Assembly: GCA_018222985.1 (NCBI GenBank)
Contig: JAAEZG010000005.1
Location: 62,001 to 126,000 of the forward strand
Reading direction: 5' to 3'
From: Gammaproteobacteria bacterium
GTDB taxonomy: Bacteria > Pseudomonadota > Gammaproteobacteria > Enterobacterales > Alteromonadaceae
Length of the DNA: 64,000 nt
Part shown: positions 9,357-18,024 of the stretch, piece after piece
How positions within the stretch are numbered: the first letter of the stretch is position 1
How the letters are laid out: every line of letters begins with the position of its first letter
The notes under the pieces: generated by a model
Told to the model about the DNA's origin: nothing
What the model saw: only the letters and a program-made list of their open reading frames with translations
Databases searched by the model: none
Translations under genes and position numbers: made by a program

Positions 9357-10553
9357 TTATTTTAACTGAATGTCTATCCAAACAAGACGATGGTCAGACG
9401 AAGCCTTACGATTTTGCACCAATTCAGCCTTCGGCTCGCCAGCTATCGGCCAAAAAACCCCGCTTTGAATGAGCGAAATTCCCGCCTTCGATGGCAGCAC
9501 GTAGTCGGCACGCTTGCGCCACCCAGCTGTATGTTCCGCGGCTAACGGATTATCTGGCGTATGCAGCATACCGCCGCGGCTAGTGGGCGGGTTCAGTGCA
9601 TTAATTAGCGGGTGGTTCAGTAGCTGCTGAATAGCACCCGGAACGTTATCCTTGCCATCAACAGCAGCGTTGAGATCACCGGCTATGACAAAAGCAGCGT
9701 GCTCAGGCAAACCGCCCTTTTCGCCCTTATCATCATAAATATAGTCACTTAAATGCGGCTGAATGTAATCTGCCCAAAAGCGTATCTCATCAAAATTGCG
9801 GCGGCCATTACGGTTTTCTTTGCCATCAAACACCGGCGGCGTTGGGTGGCTAACTAACAGGTTTAGTTGGTGGCCTTTCACGTCAATGGGCACATCCCAA
9901 TGCGACTTTGAACTGAGTGGGAATTCTTGCCACGCCTGTTGGCTATAAAAGGGTTCGCTGGTACCTGGTTTCAACGGAGCCAGTGCTCCAGGCATGTCTT
10001 TCCATTTGAAATGTTGGAATGTGCGCACGTCCTCATGTTGTATCGGGTATTGCGACAATACCACCATGCCGTATTGCCCCGAATATAAGCCGTACCCCCA
10101 AGCATCATTGCCCGTGCCCGATGCCACACCATCGCCGCTTAAATCGTATGGGCTAGGCACACCGGTGTTCACTGGTGCAATAAATACATAAGGATAATCA
10201 ATGGGCGACTCGCCATTCTGACTTACTTGCAGATAGTCGCGCTTAAAAACGTCAATACCCTGCGCTGGGTCAATATAGTCAAACTCATTGAGAACTAGCA
10301 CGTCTGGGCGCGTGTGTTGAATAATTTCAGCGATGGCTTGAATTTGTGGGTGCTGCGAAGCAAGTGCAGAACTTAAAGCTTGTGCTCCGCGCTCCGGAAT
10401 TGCTTCGTAAGCCAAATAATTACTTGCATCCATGCTGACATTGAAGGTGGCAACGCGTAATGCCACCGGTTCAGAAATTTTTTCTTTGGGCATATCGCAC
10501 CCTAGTAAATAAAACGCAAGAACAGAGCAGACAAGGGCTGTATAGTATTTCAT
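9357..10553 (-). CDS. Endonuclease/exonuclease/phosphatase (EEP) family lipoprotein
   Basis: A 398-aa predicted lipoprotein: a short hydrophobic signal ends in the lipobox LLGC, so it is anchored in the periplasm or on the surface. EEP-fold catalytic motifs occur in order: ATFNVS (about residue 35), LNEFDY with the metal-binding Glu (about 92), AGDLNA (about 297) and the C-terminal SDHRLVWID. The family cleaves phosphodiester or phosphomonoester bonds in nucleic acids, phospholipids or inositol phosphates; the substrate cannot be told here. It lies directly beyond phoB and shares an upstream region holding Pho boxes with the receptor at 10771. A role in releasing phosphate from organic polymers is an inference. 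Confidence 0.8.
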   Translation of the reverse strand: MKYYTALVCSVLAFYLLGCDMPKEKISEPVALRVATFNVSMDASNYLAYEAIPERGAQALSSALASQHPQIQAIAEIIQHTRPDVLVLNEFDYIDPAQGIDVFKRDYLQVSQNGESPIDYPYVFIAPVNTGVPSPYDLSGDGVASGTGNDAWGYGLYSGQYGMVVLSQYPIQHEDVRTFQHFKWKDMPGALAPLKPGTSEPFYSQQAWQEFPLSSKSHWDVPIDVKGHQLNLLVSHPTPPVFDGKENRNGRRNFDEIRFWADYIQPHLSDYIYDDKGEKGGLPEHAAFVIAGDLNAAVDGKDNVPGAIQQLLNHPLINALNPPTSRGGMLHTPDNPLAAEHTAGWRKRADYVLPSKAGISLIQSGVFWPIAGEPKAELVQNRKASSDHRLVWIDIQLK

Positions 10554-10649
10554 CGAAACGGCGAGTCCTTAAAACGGCATGCTATGACTGGCCGAAAGCA
10601 TAAAGGTTCAATTTAACCGATGCAATTCAAATAAAAATTGCGTAAAATA

Positions 10650-10712
10650 TTGTCATATTTTTGACACAGGGACGTGATAATTTCATCCGTCAATTTGTCA
10701 TCAAGGCGTCAA
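10650..10712 (+). promoter_or_regulatory. Two Pho boxes upstream of the first Oar-like receptor
   Basis: TTGTCAT-ATTT-TTGACAC (10650-10667) is followed by 10 bases and then TAATTT (10678-10683). A second 7-4-7 element, TTGTCAT-CAAG-GCGTCAA, is at 10695-10712. The -10 is weaker than at pstS. The array is partly symmetric and could also act on the divergent lipoprotein gene. Identified by repeat spacing only. Confidence 0.65.
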
Positions 10713-10770
10713 CACTGCGGTATCGCCTTGGCTCGATTTTTATTACAACCAACCAACCCAGGAAATAAAG

Positions 10771-13700
10771 ATGAGTACATCTCTGCGATTAACGCGCACC
10801 GCGAGTGCCATCGCAGTTGCCTTAGGCTTGGCCTCTGCAACTGCAGTAGCACAAGATACCTCAGCAGCAATGCGTGGTTCTATTGTCGGTCCACAAGGTA
10901 ACGGCGCAGCCAATACCAAAGTTGTCATTGAGCATATGCCTTCAGGCAGCCGCTTAGAAGTGACAACCGACGATTCTGGTTCATTCATTGCAAGTGGTCT
11001 TCGTGTTGGCGGTCCTTACCGCGTAACTATCGACTCAGACGTATACCGTGACGCCGAATACCAAGAAGTATTCTTAAAACTTGGCGAAACTTACCGTTTG
11101 AATGCACAGCTTGAAGATGCGAACGTTGAACGCATTAGTGTTACTGGCAGTGCGATTAACTATGCAGCCTTGAACAATGGTTCATCAAGCTCATTCGGCG
11201 AAGAACAAATTGCATCACTGCCTACTTACGGCCGTGACTTAAAAGAAATCGTTCGTTTGAACCCATTAGCCACTCAGCTTGGCGATGGCGACCAGTTGGT
11301 TGTTGCGGGTAACAACCCGAAATACAACTCAATCACTGTTGACGGTATCGGCCAGAACGATGACTTCGGTTTGAACAGCAACGGTTACCCAACTCAAGGT
11401 TCACCCATTTCAATTGACGCTATTGCCCAGTTGAACGTAGACGTTATGCCTTTCAACGCGAAAGACAGCAACTTTACTGGTGCAAAAATCAATGCGGTAA
11501 CCAAGTCAGGTACTAACGAATTCGAATCATCAGTATTCTATCAGTACACAAGCGACAGCTTAGCTGGCACCCCAAGCGAGTCAATTTATGACGCAGGCGC
11601 TGGCGTACCGAACGTTGATTACTCTGAAAAAACTTTCGGTGTTGGCGTTGGCGGCCCAATCATTAAAGATACGTTGTTCTTCTATGTAAACTATGAAAAA
11701 TCAGAAGAAACTAACGCACCGTACCGCGGCCCTATCGGTTCAAACGCGTCTAACATTGCTGAAATTGACCCAGTATTGTTAAAGCAAATCACTGACATTG
11801 CTAAAGACACCTACGGCTTAACCGACGCACAAATCGGTGACTGGAACGTTCCAGCAGTAGAAGACGACGAGAAGTTATTGGTGAAGTTAGATTGGAACAT
11901 CAGCAACGAACACCGCGCTGCGTTCACTTATCAAAACACCAAAGGCAACTCAATTCGTGGCCACTACGGTAGTGAAGACTCATTAGCGTTGTCATCTAAC
12001 TGGTACAACAACGAGCAAACATTGAACGCGTATGCAGTTCAATTCTACTCAAACTGGAGCTCAAACTTCTCAAGCGACATTAAATTGTCGTACAAAGACG
12101 TTGAAGCGAAGCAAGACCCATTAGCGGGTCGTACCATGGGTGAAGTTACCGTTGAATTTGACCGCGGCCGTAAGTCAGTATCTTTTGGTCCGGACTACTC
12201 GCGTCATGCTAACGCTGGTGAAAACTCAACGTTAGAATTCCAAGCAAACGGTGAATACTTGCTTGGTGAACACGCATTAAGCTTTGGTTACATGTACTCT
12301 TCTACCGATATCTACAACCTATTTGTACAAAACGCGTTAGGTTCGTGGACGTTCGGTAGCGTAGAAGACTTTGCCGCAAAAAACATTGGCCGGTACGGTT
12401 CGTTCTATTACGCAGGTAGCTTAACTGGCGACATTAACGATGCCGCAGCTAACTTCACACAAGGTCAACAAGCTATCTATCTACAAGATACTTGGGCACC
12501 AACGTGGGATCTTGAGTTAACTTTCGGCGTTCGTTATGAGCGTATTTTCGCGAAAGACAAACCAACCTATAACCCATTGTTCGCAGAGCGTTACGGTTTT
12601 GCTAACACTGAGAACTTAGACGGTAAAGACTTAATTCTTCCGCGCTTTGGTTTCAAATATCAGTTAAACGACGATACTCAACTACGTGGTGGTTTCGGCC
12701 GTTACGGCGGTGGTCGTCCTAACGTTTGGGTTTCAAACTCTTACACCAACAGCGGTATGGCATTCGCGCAGTTTGACGAAAACAGCTTGCCTACTTCAGC
12801 TTACGGTGAAAACGTTGACCCAACTCAAGTACCACAGATCGTTAAAGACAGCTTGACTCAAGACGGTTACGTAAACGCTATTGACCCTGACTTTAACTTG
12901 CCAACTGACTGGCGTGCGAGCTTAGCGGTTGACTTCACTAGCTTTGAAATTCCGTTCTTGGGCCAAGACTGGTTTGCTAGCGCAGAATATATCTACAGCC
13001 GTCGTAAAGATGACGTGCAGTGGGTCGATTTAGCTCGTCGTCCGTTATTGGACACTGAAGGCAACATTCGTTACACCGCAGACGGTGGTCGTATTATTTA
13101 TGTGGTTGATGACCCGTTAGATAACTACGAACCAGGTGGTGTTGGTGACGACAACAACGTTAACCGTTACGACTTAATGTTAACCAACGGCAACGGTGGT
13201 AACAGCCGCATCTTTACTTTCACTGTAGGTAAAGCATGGGACAACGGTTTAAGCTTGCGTACTAGCTACACCAACCAAGACATTCAAGAAGCGGTCGCTG
13301 GTAGTTCAAGTACTGCAACGTCTAACTTCCGTTACCCAGTAGCTGTTGACCCGAACAATGTTCAACCTGGTACTGCATCGTACATGGTAGAGCACCGTTT
13401 CATGGCTGACATCACTTACAACACTGAGTTGTTTAGTGGTTACAAGTCAACCTTCGGCTTGTTCTGGGAACGTTACTCAGGTCGTCCATGGGGTTACGTT
13501 GCTGACACGTACCTAAGCACGCGTGACGGCGGTCCATTTAACCGCTTCGGTGACCAAGACCAATTCGGTAACACCGGTCGTTACTTGCCATATATTCCAA
13601 CTGGCGCTGACGATGCTGCGGTTGTATACGCTGATGGCTTTACTTACGAGCAGTTGTTAGAAGTATTACAAGCAACAGGTCTTGACAAGTATGCCGGTGG

Positions 13701-14043
13701 CTATGCGCCACGTAACACCCGTCGTGCTCCTTGGACAACTAACTTGGACTTCAAATTCTCGCAAGAGATTCCAGGTTTCGTTGAAGGTCACAAAGGTGAG
13801 GTTTACATCAACATCCGTAACTTGATTGCTATCTTTGATAAAGATGCAGGCCAGAAACACGTATTACCATACGGTGATAACGTGCGTCAGGTTATCAAGA
13901 CAAGCTTAGACGACCAAGGTCGTTACGTGTATAGCGGTGTTGGTTACGACTACAGTTCAGGTCGTGGCAACTTAGCACCGACTCGCTACCAGCCAGAGCG
14001 TTCTACTTGGCAGGCGAAAATTGGTGTTCGCTACCGCTTCTAA
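10771..14043 (+). CDS. Oar-like TonB-dependent receptor with carboxypeptidase-regulatory N-domain (paralogue 1)
   Basis: An outer-membrane protein of 1090 aa. A signal peptide (about 1-28, ending TAVAQ) is followed by a CarboxypepD_reg-like domain (about 30-115). A linker VERISVTGSAI resembles those that carry the TonB box. A plug (about 125-240, ending KINAVTKSGTNEF) leads to a long beta-barrel ending in the aromatic-terminal strand GVRYRF. AGGA precedes the ATG. Two Pho boxes lie upstream and a strong terminator follows. It is a clear paralogue of the protein at 14251. Codons are strongly biased to AAC, GGT, CGT and TAC, suggesting high expression. The substrate is unknown; the Pho context suggests phosphorus-containing molecules. 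Confidence 0.88.
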   Translation: MSTSLRLTRTASAIAVALGLASATAVAQDTSAAMRGSIVGPQGNGAANTKVVIEHMPSGSRLEVTTDDSGSFIASGLRVGGPYRVTIDSDVYRDAEYQEVFLKLGETYRLNAQLEDANVERISVTGSAINYAALNNGSSSSFGEEQIASLPTYGRDLKEIVRLNPLATQLGDGDQLVVAGNNPKYNSITVDGIGQNDDFGLNSNGYPTQGSPISIDAIAQLNVDVMPFNAKDSNFTGAKINAVTKSGTNEFESSVFYQYTSDSLAGTPSESIYDAGAGVPNVDYSEKTFGVGVGGPIIKDTLFFYVNYEKSEETNAPYRGPIGSNASNIAEIDPVLLKQITDIAKDTYGLTDAQIGDWNVPAVEDDEKLLVKLDWNISNEHRAAFTYQNTKGNSIRGHYGSEDSLALSSNWYNNEQTLNAYAVQFYSNWSSNFSSDIKLSYKDVEAKQDPLAGRTMGEVTVEFDRGRKSVSFGPDYSRHANAGENSTLEFQANGEYLLGEHALSFGYMYSSTDIYNLFVQNALGSWTFGSVEDFAAKNIGRYGSFYYAGSLTGDINDAAANFTQGQQAIYLQDTWAPTWDLELTFGVRYERIFAKDKPTYNPLFAERYGFANTENLDGKDLILPRFGFKYQLNDDTQLRGGFGRYGGGRPNVWVSNSYTNSGMAFAQFDENSLPTSAYGENVDPTQVPQIVKDSLTQDGYVNAIDPDFNLPTDWRASLAVDFTSFEIPFLGQDWFASAEYIYSRRKDDVQWVDLARRPLLDTEGNIRYTADGGRIIYVVDDPLDNYEPGGVGDDNNVNRYDLMLTNGNGGNSRIFTFTVGKAWDNGLSLRTSYTNQDIQEAVAGSSSTATSNFRYPVAVDPNNVQPGTASYMVEHRFMADITYNTELFSGYKSTFGLFWERYSGRPWGYVADTYLSTRDGGPFNRFGDQDQFGNTGRYLPYIPTGADDAAVVYADGFTYEQLLEVLQATGLDKYAGGYAPRNTRRAPWTTNLDFKFSQEIPGFVEGHKGEVYINIRNLIAIFDKDAGQKHVLPYGDNVRQVIKTSLDDQGRYVYSGVGYDYSSGRGNLAPTRYQPERSTWQAKIGVRYRF

Positions 14044-14070
14044 TCGAAGCTGTTACATAACGCCTATCAA

Positions 14071-14098
14071 GCCCTCGCATTTGCGGGGGCTTTTTTTT
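14071..14098 (+). terminator. Rho-independent terminator after receptor 1
   Basis: Stem GCCCTCGC/GCGGGGGC (14071-14078 and 14083-14090, one G-U pair) with a 4-base loop, followed by eight T. It separates the two receptor genes into distinct transcripts. Confidence 0.92.
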
Positions 14099-14158
14099 GC
14101 CCTTTCTATTCAAGTCGTTTAAAAATTAGCCAAAACAAAATTCCAAACTATAATTCGC

Positions 14159-14192
14159 ATGACACCAAATTGTCACAAACAGTACTTAAACT
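14159..14192 (+). promoter_or_regulatory. Pho box and -10 for the second Oar-like receptor
   Basis: ATGACAC-CAAA-TTGTCAC (14159-14176) is followed by exactly 10 bases and then TAAACT (14187-14192), the same -10 hexamer and spacing as at pstS. The predicted transcript start near 14199 leaves a leader of about 50 bases before the ATG at 14251. Confidence 0.78.
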
Positions 14193-14250
14193 TTCGTTCC
14201 TAAAGACAATAAAAAGCTGTGTTCCACTACAATCCAAGGAAAACAACGTC

Positions 14251-17200
14251 ATGTTCCAAAGTAAACCAAATCGTATTGCCGCAGCCATTGCTATTGCGAT
14301 CGGTCTGTCATCAACCGCAATAGCACAAGAAACATCATCAAGTATTCGCGGTGTGGTCACCAATCAAGCAACCGGTGAAGCGATTAGTAATGCCACTGTT
14401 ACGTTACGGGACGAACGTACCGGCACCAGCACCAACATTACTGCAAACCAAAACGGACTTTTCTCGGCCCGTGGTTTGGCCGTTGGTGGCCCTTATACAC
14501 TGACGGTCACCGATGCTTCGGGAAATACTGAGGTGATTGAAAATGTGTATTTAACCTTGGGTGAAACTGAAAACGTCAGTGTTCAGGTGGCTCAGCAAGA
14601 CGTCGAGCGTATTCAAGTGAGCGGTCGTCAATTAACCATGACCTCTGGTGCAAGTGGCCCCACTGCCACCTTCAACTTGAGCGACTTGCAAAACCAGCCA
14701 AGTGCTAACCGCGATATTAAAGACGTGGTACAAATTGACCCTCGTATTTACATTAACGAAACCAACGCACGCGACATTCAGTGCGGCGGCGCAAACCCGC
14801 GCTTTAATAGTTTGACGGTGGACGGTGTACGAACCAACGACAACTTCGGTTTAAATTCAAGTGGTTACCCAACCGAACGCATGCCTTTTAGTTACGACGC
14901 TATTGAACAAGTTGCTGTTGAGCTAGCGCCGTTTGACGTTCAATATGGCGGTTTTACCGCCTGTAACATTAACGCCGTCACCAAATCTGGCGAAAACGAA
15001 CTGTTCGGTAGTGTTTTCTTCGACTACACCAACGACTCGCTATCAGGAGACGAGCTTGAAGGTGACTCCATTAATGTTGGTGCCTTTAATGAACGCCGCT
15101 ATGGTTTTAATGGCGGCGGCGCATTGATTAAAGATCAGCTTTTTGCCTTCGTTGCCTATGAAAAGTTAGAGGGCGCAGACACCTTTGATCGTGGTCCAGA
15201 AGACGGCAGCGTGGCAACACCCGTTATTGGTGTTACGCAGGCCGACCTAGACCGGATAGCCGATATAGCTCGGAATATCTACGAGTTCGAACCTGGCAAT
15301 TTTCCTGCAAGCATTCCAGTTGAAGACGAAAAGTTCTTGGCCAAACTGGATTGGTACATTAGCGACGAACATCGTGCATCGTTTACGTATAACTACAACG
15401 ATGGTTTCTCTATTGCCGAGTCAGATGGTGATGACAACGAGCTTGAGTTCTCCAATCACTTTTATGAGCGCGGCGCTAAGTTTCAGTCCTACGTTGGTCA
15501 ATTGTACTCAGACTGGACCTATAATTTCTCAACCGAGTTGCGTGCTGGTTTCTCGAAGCTTGATGCGCGCGTTAACCCACTGGGCGGCACCGAAGTTGGT
15601 GAAGTTCAAATTAGCCACAACGGCAACACAATTTATTTAGGCGCCGATGACTCACGTCATGCCAATAAATTGAAATATGACACCACGTTCTTAAAGCTTT
15701 CCGGTACTTACTTGTTAGATGACCATACCTTTACCTTTGGTTATGAACAAGAAACCTATGACGTGTATAACTTGTTTATTCAAGAAGCACAGGGCGAGTT
15801 CCGATTTGCCTCAATTGATGCGTTTGAAGCGGGTGATGTCAGCCGTATTATTTATGAAAATGCCGCCGGTACTAATAACCCGCAAGATGGCGCTGGCCAA
15901 TTCGAGTACTCTGTTAACACCTTATATGCTCAAGACGAGTACTACTTTATTGACCAGGATTTAACCTTAACGCTTGGTTTACGGTATGACTGGTACACCA
16001 CCAGTGACGAGCCTGCGTTGAATCAAAATTTCACCGATACCTATGGTTTTGCGAACACCGCAACGCTTGATGGCGAAGGTTTGATACAACCACGTTTGGG
16101 GGTAAATTGGGTTGTTGATGACCAACTTGAAGTGCGCGGTGGTATAGGCTTGTACTCAGGTGGTAACCCCAATGTTTGGTTGTCTAACAACTACTCAAAC
16201 AACGGAACCAAGCTTTACGAAGCGAACCGATTCAACGTGAATTTGTTTAATTTAATCCACGACGGTTCAGGCAGACCTATTATCGACATTCCTCAAGAAA
16301 TGGTTGATGAGGTTCTGGCAGCAAGTGGTTCTGGCCCTGTCAATGCGTTAGATCCGAACTTCAAGCTTCCCAAAGAATGGAAGTTTGCCTTAGGTGCAAC
16401 TTATGTGTTTGAAAACGACTATGTGTTCATGGCCGATTTTTTACACACCCGTAAAGAAGACGCAGCCATTATTCGCGACCTTCGTCGTCAACAAACCGGC
16501 ACCGCTCCTGATGGTCGACCAATTTACAGCGGCAGTGGTGCAGACGCGTTCATGCTGACTAACGTGAACGGTGACTCGGGCGATCAAACAAGCATTAGCT
16601 TTGCTCTTTCTAAGTCGCATGACTTTGGCTTAGACTGGTCACTTGCGTATGCTTGGAACAAAGCCGAAGACGTCAACCCAATGACGAGTTCAGTTGCATA
16701 TTCAAACTACACGAACTTAGCAACAGCGGACATTCAAAACCCTGGCGTTGCTACGTCAAACTATGAAATTCCGCACCGCTTCACATTCCGTGCAAGCTAT
16801 ACCACTGAATTTGTTACTGGCTATGACTCTATCTTTAGCTTGTTTGCCTCGGCCAACAAAGGGCGTCCGTATAGCTTTACCATGAACGCACCGGTTGGCG
16901 ATATTACTCGTAATCGCCAACTGTTGTATGTGCCAACCGGAGTGAATGATCCGAACGTGGTTTGGGGTCCTAACTTAACAACCGCGCAAATTGACCAGTT
17001 CTTCGCCTTTATTAAAGACTATGGCTTGGACAAATATGCCGGTGGTATTGCACCACGAAACGAGTTCTATAGTGACTGGTGGCATAAAGTCGACTTTAAG
17101 TTCGAGCAGGAGCTACCTGGTTTTGCCGACGGTCATAAATCGAGCTTGTACTTTGTGGTTGATAACCTAACCAACTTGCTCAATGACGACTGGGGTGTTC

Positions 17201-17367
17201 TGTACGAAACCAGCTTCCCGCGCACAGTGTCGCTTGCCAACGTTAGCATTACCGACCAAAACCAGTGGCAGTTTGACTCGTTCACCAACCGCCTTACTTC
17301 GGTTCAAGGTCGCTCTGGTGCGCCGTCGTTGTGGAGTATTCGCTTAGGCTTCCAGTACGACTTCTAA
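14251..17367 (+). CDS. Oar-like TonB-dependent receptor with carboxypeptidase-regulatory N-domain (paralogue 2)
   Basis: About 1038 aa, homologous along its length to the receptor at 10771. Signal peptide MFQSKPNRIAAAIAIAIGLS to TAIAQ, then a CarboxypepD_reg-like domain (about 28-110), the linker VERIQVSGR, a plug ending NINAVTKSGENEL, and a barrel ending GFQYDF. The open frame extends upstream to a TTG at 14170, but that codon lies inside the Pho box; the ATG at 14251 has AAGGA upstream and begins a proper signal peptide. Unlike paralogue 1, its plug has two cysteines (IQCGG and TACNI), which may form a disulphide. The ligand is unknown. Confidence 0.87.
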   Translation: MFQSKPNRIAAAIAIAIGLSSTAIAQETSSSIRGVVTNQATGEAISNATVTLRDERTGTSTNITANQNGLFSARGLAVGGPYTLTVTDASGNTEVIENVYLTLGETENVSVQVAQQDVERIQVSGRQLTMTSGASGPTATFNLSDLQNQPSANRDIKDVVQIDPRIYINETNARDIQCGGANPRFNSLTVDGVRTNDNFGLNSSGYPTERMPFSYDAIEQVAVELAPFDVQYGGFTACNINAVTKSGENELFGSVFFDYTNDSLSGDELEGDSINVGAFNERRYGFNGGGALIKDQLFAFVAYEKLEGADTFDRGPEDGSVATPVIGVTQADLDRIADIARNIYEFEPGNFPASIPVEDEKFLAKLDWYISDEHRASFTYNYNDGFSIAESDGDDNELEFSNHFYERGAKFQSYVGQLYSDWTYNFSTELRAGFSKLDARVNPLGGTEVGEVQISHNGNTIYLGADDSRHANKLKYDTTFLKLSGTYLLDDHTFTFGYEQETYDVYNLFIQEAQGEFRFASIDAFEAGDVSRIIYENAAGTNNPQDGAGQFEYSVNTLYAQDEYYFIDQDLTLTLGLRYDWYTTSDEPALNQNFTDTYGFANTATLDGEGLIQPRLGVNWVVDDQLEVRGGIGLYSGGNPNVWLSNNYSNNGTKLYEANRFNVNLFNLIHDGSGRPIIDIPQEMVDEVLAASGSGPVNALDPNFKLPKEWKFALGATYVFENDYVFMADFLHTRKEDAAIIRDLRRQQTGTAPDGRPIYSGSGADAFMLTNVNGDSGDQTSISFALSKSHDFGLDWSLAYAWNKAEDVNPMTSSVAYSNYTNLATADIQNPGVATSNYEIPHRFTFRASYTTEFVTGYDSIFSLFASANKGRPYSFTMNAPVGDITRNRQLLYVPTGVNDPNVVWGPNLTTAQIDQFFAFIKDYGLDKYAGGIAPRNEFYSDWWHKVDFKFEQELPGFADGHKSSLYFVVDNLTNLLNDDWGVLYETSFPRTVSLANVSITDQNQWQFDSFTNRLTSVQGRSGAPSLWSIRLGFQYDF

Positions 17368-17394
17368 GCCTCAATTCAAGCACAACAGTAAGCC

Positions 17395-17424
17395 AAGCCC
17401 CCGTTCACACGGGGGCTTTTTTTT
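17395..17424 (+). terminator. Rho-independent terminator after receptor 2
   Basis: A perfect stem AAGCCCCCGT/ACGGGGGCTT with loop TCAC (17395-17418), followed by further T residues. tadA starts 65 bases later. Confidence 0.92.
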
Positions 17425-17489
17425 AGCGCCAATTTAAATTTCTAGTTACAATGGCAGCTTGTGAATTGCCAATGACGATTAGGAACACT

Positions 17490-17945
17490 ATGGAACAAAG
17501 CCAGCATGAGTTTTTTATGCGCCGCGCACTTGAGCTTGCGTCTGTGGCGGAACAACACAATGAGGTGCCCGTTGGTGCGGTGCTGGTGCTCAATGGCAAA
17601 ATCATTGGGGAAGGTTTTAACCAGGTCATCACATTAAATGACCCCTCAGCGCATGCCGAAGCGCAAGCCATTCGGGCGGCAGGCGCTGCCATTGGCAACT
17701 ATCGATTAGTTGATACCACGTTATACGTTACGCTCGAGCCATGTGCCATGTGTGCAGGCTTAATAACCCATGCCCGAGTAAAAACCCTAGTGTTCGGCGC
17801 TACCGACCCACGTACTGGAGCCACAGGCACGGCTATTGAAGTCATAAACCACCCCAGCATGAACCATCAGGTTGAGGTTATTGGCGGCATATTAGCCGAC
17901 GAATGCGGCGATATTTTACGCCAGTTTTTTCGCAAACGACGCTAA
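17490..17945 (+). CDS. tadA: tRNA-specific adenosine deaminase TadA
   Basis: Deaminates A34 to inosine in tRNA-Arg(ACG); essential for decoding CGN codons. The protein is 151 aa. Zinc site: His55 and Glu57 in SAHAEAQAI, and Cys85/Cys88 in LEPCAMCAG. In-frame ATGs at 17451 and 17472 are less likely; the ATG at 17490 has AGGA five bases upstream and gives an N-terminus like that of E. coli TadA (MRRALELA). It is convergent with purL across a shared terminator, a neighbourhood also seen in enterobacteria. Confidence 0.95.
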   Translation: MEQSQHEFFMRRALELASVAEQHNEVPVGAVLVLNGKIIGEGFNQVITLNDPSAHAEAQAIRAAGAAIGNYRLVDTTLYVTLEPCAMCAGLITHARVKTLVFGATDPRTGATGTAIEVINHPSMNHQVEVIGGILADECGDILRQFFRKRR

Positions 17946-17981
17946 CAAGCCGGCTCTGATAATAACCCAGGATTCATAACA

Positions 17982-18009
17982 AAAAGCCCAGCGGTTACGC
18001 TGGGCTTTT
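17982..18009. terminator. Bidirectional terminator between tadA and purL
   Basis: Perfect 9-bp stem AGCCCAGCG/CGCTGGGCT with loop GTTA, flanked by A-rich sequence on the left and TTTT on the right. It can end both the plus-strand tadA and the minus-strand purL transcripts. Confidence 0.9.
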
Positions 18010-18024
18010 GCTATTTCGGCTCAT

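Noticed and set aside
14170-14250. 27-residue N-terminal extension of receptor 2 from a TTG codon
   Set aside because: The TTG lies within the Pho box and upstream of the predicted transcript start; the ATG at 14251 has a Shine-Dalgarno and a proper signal peptide.
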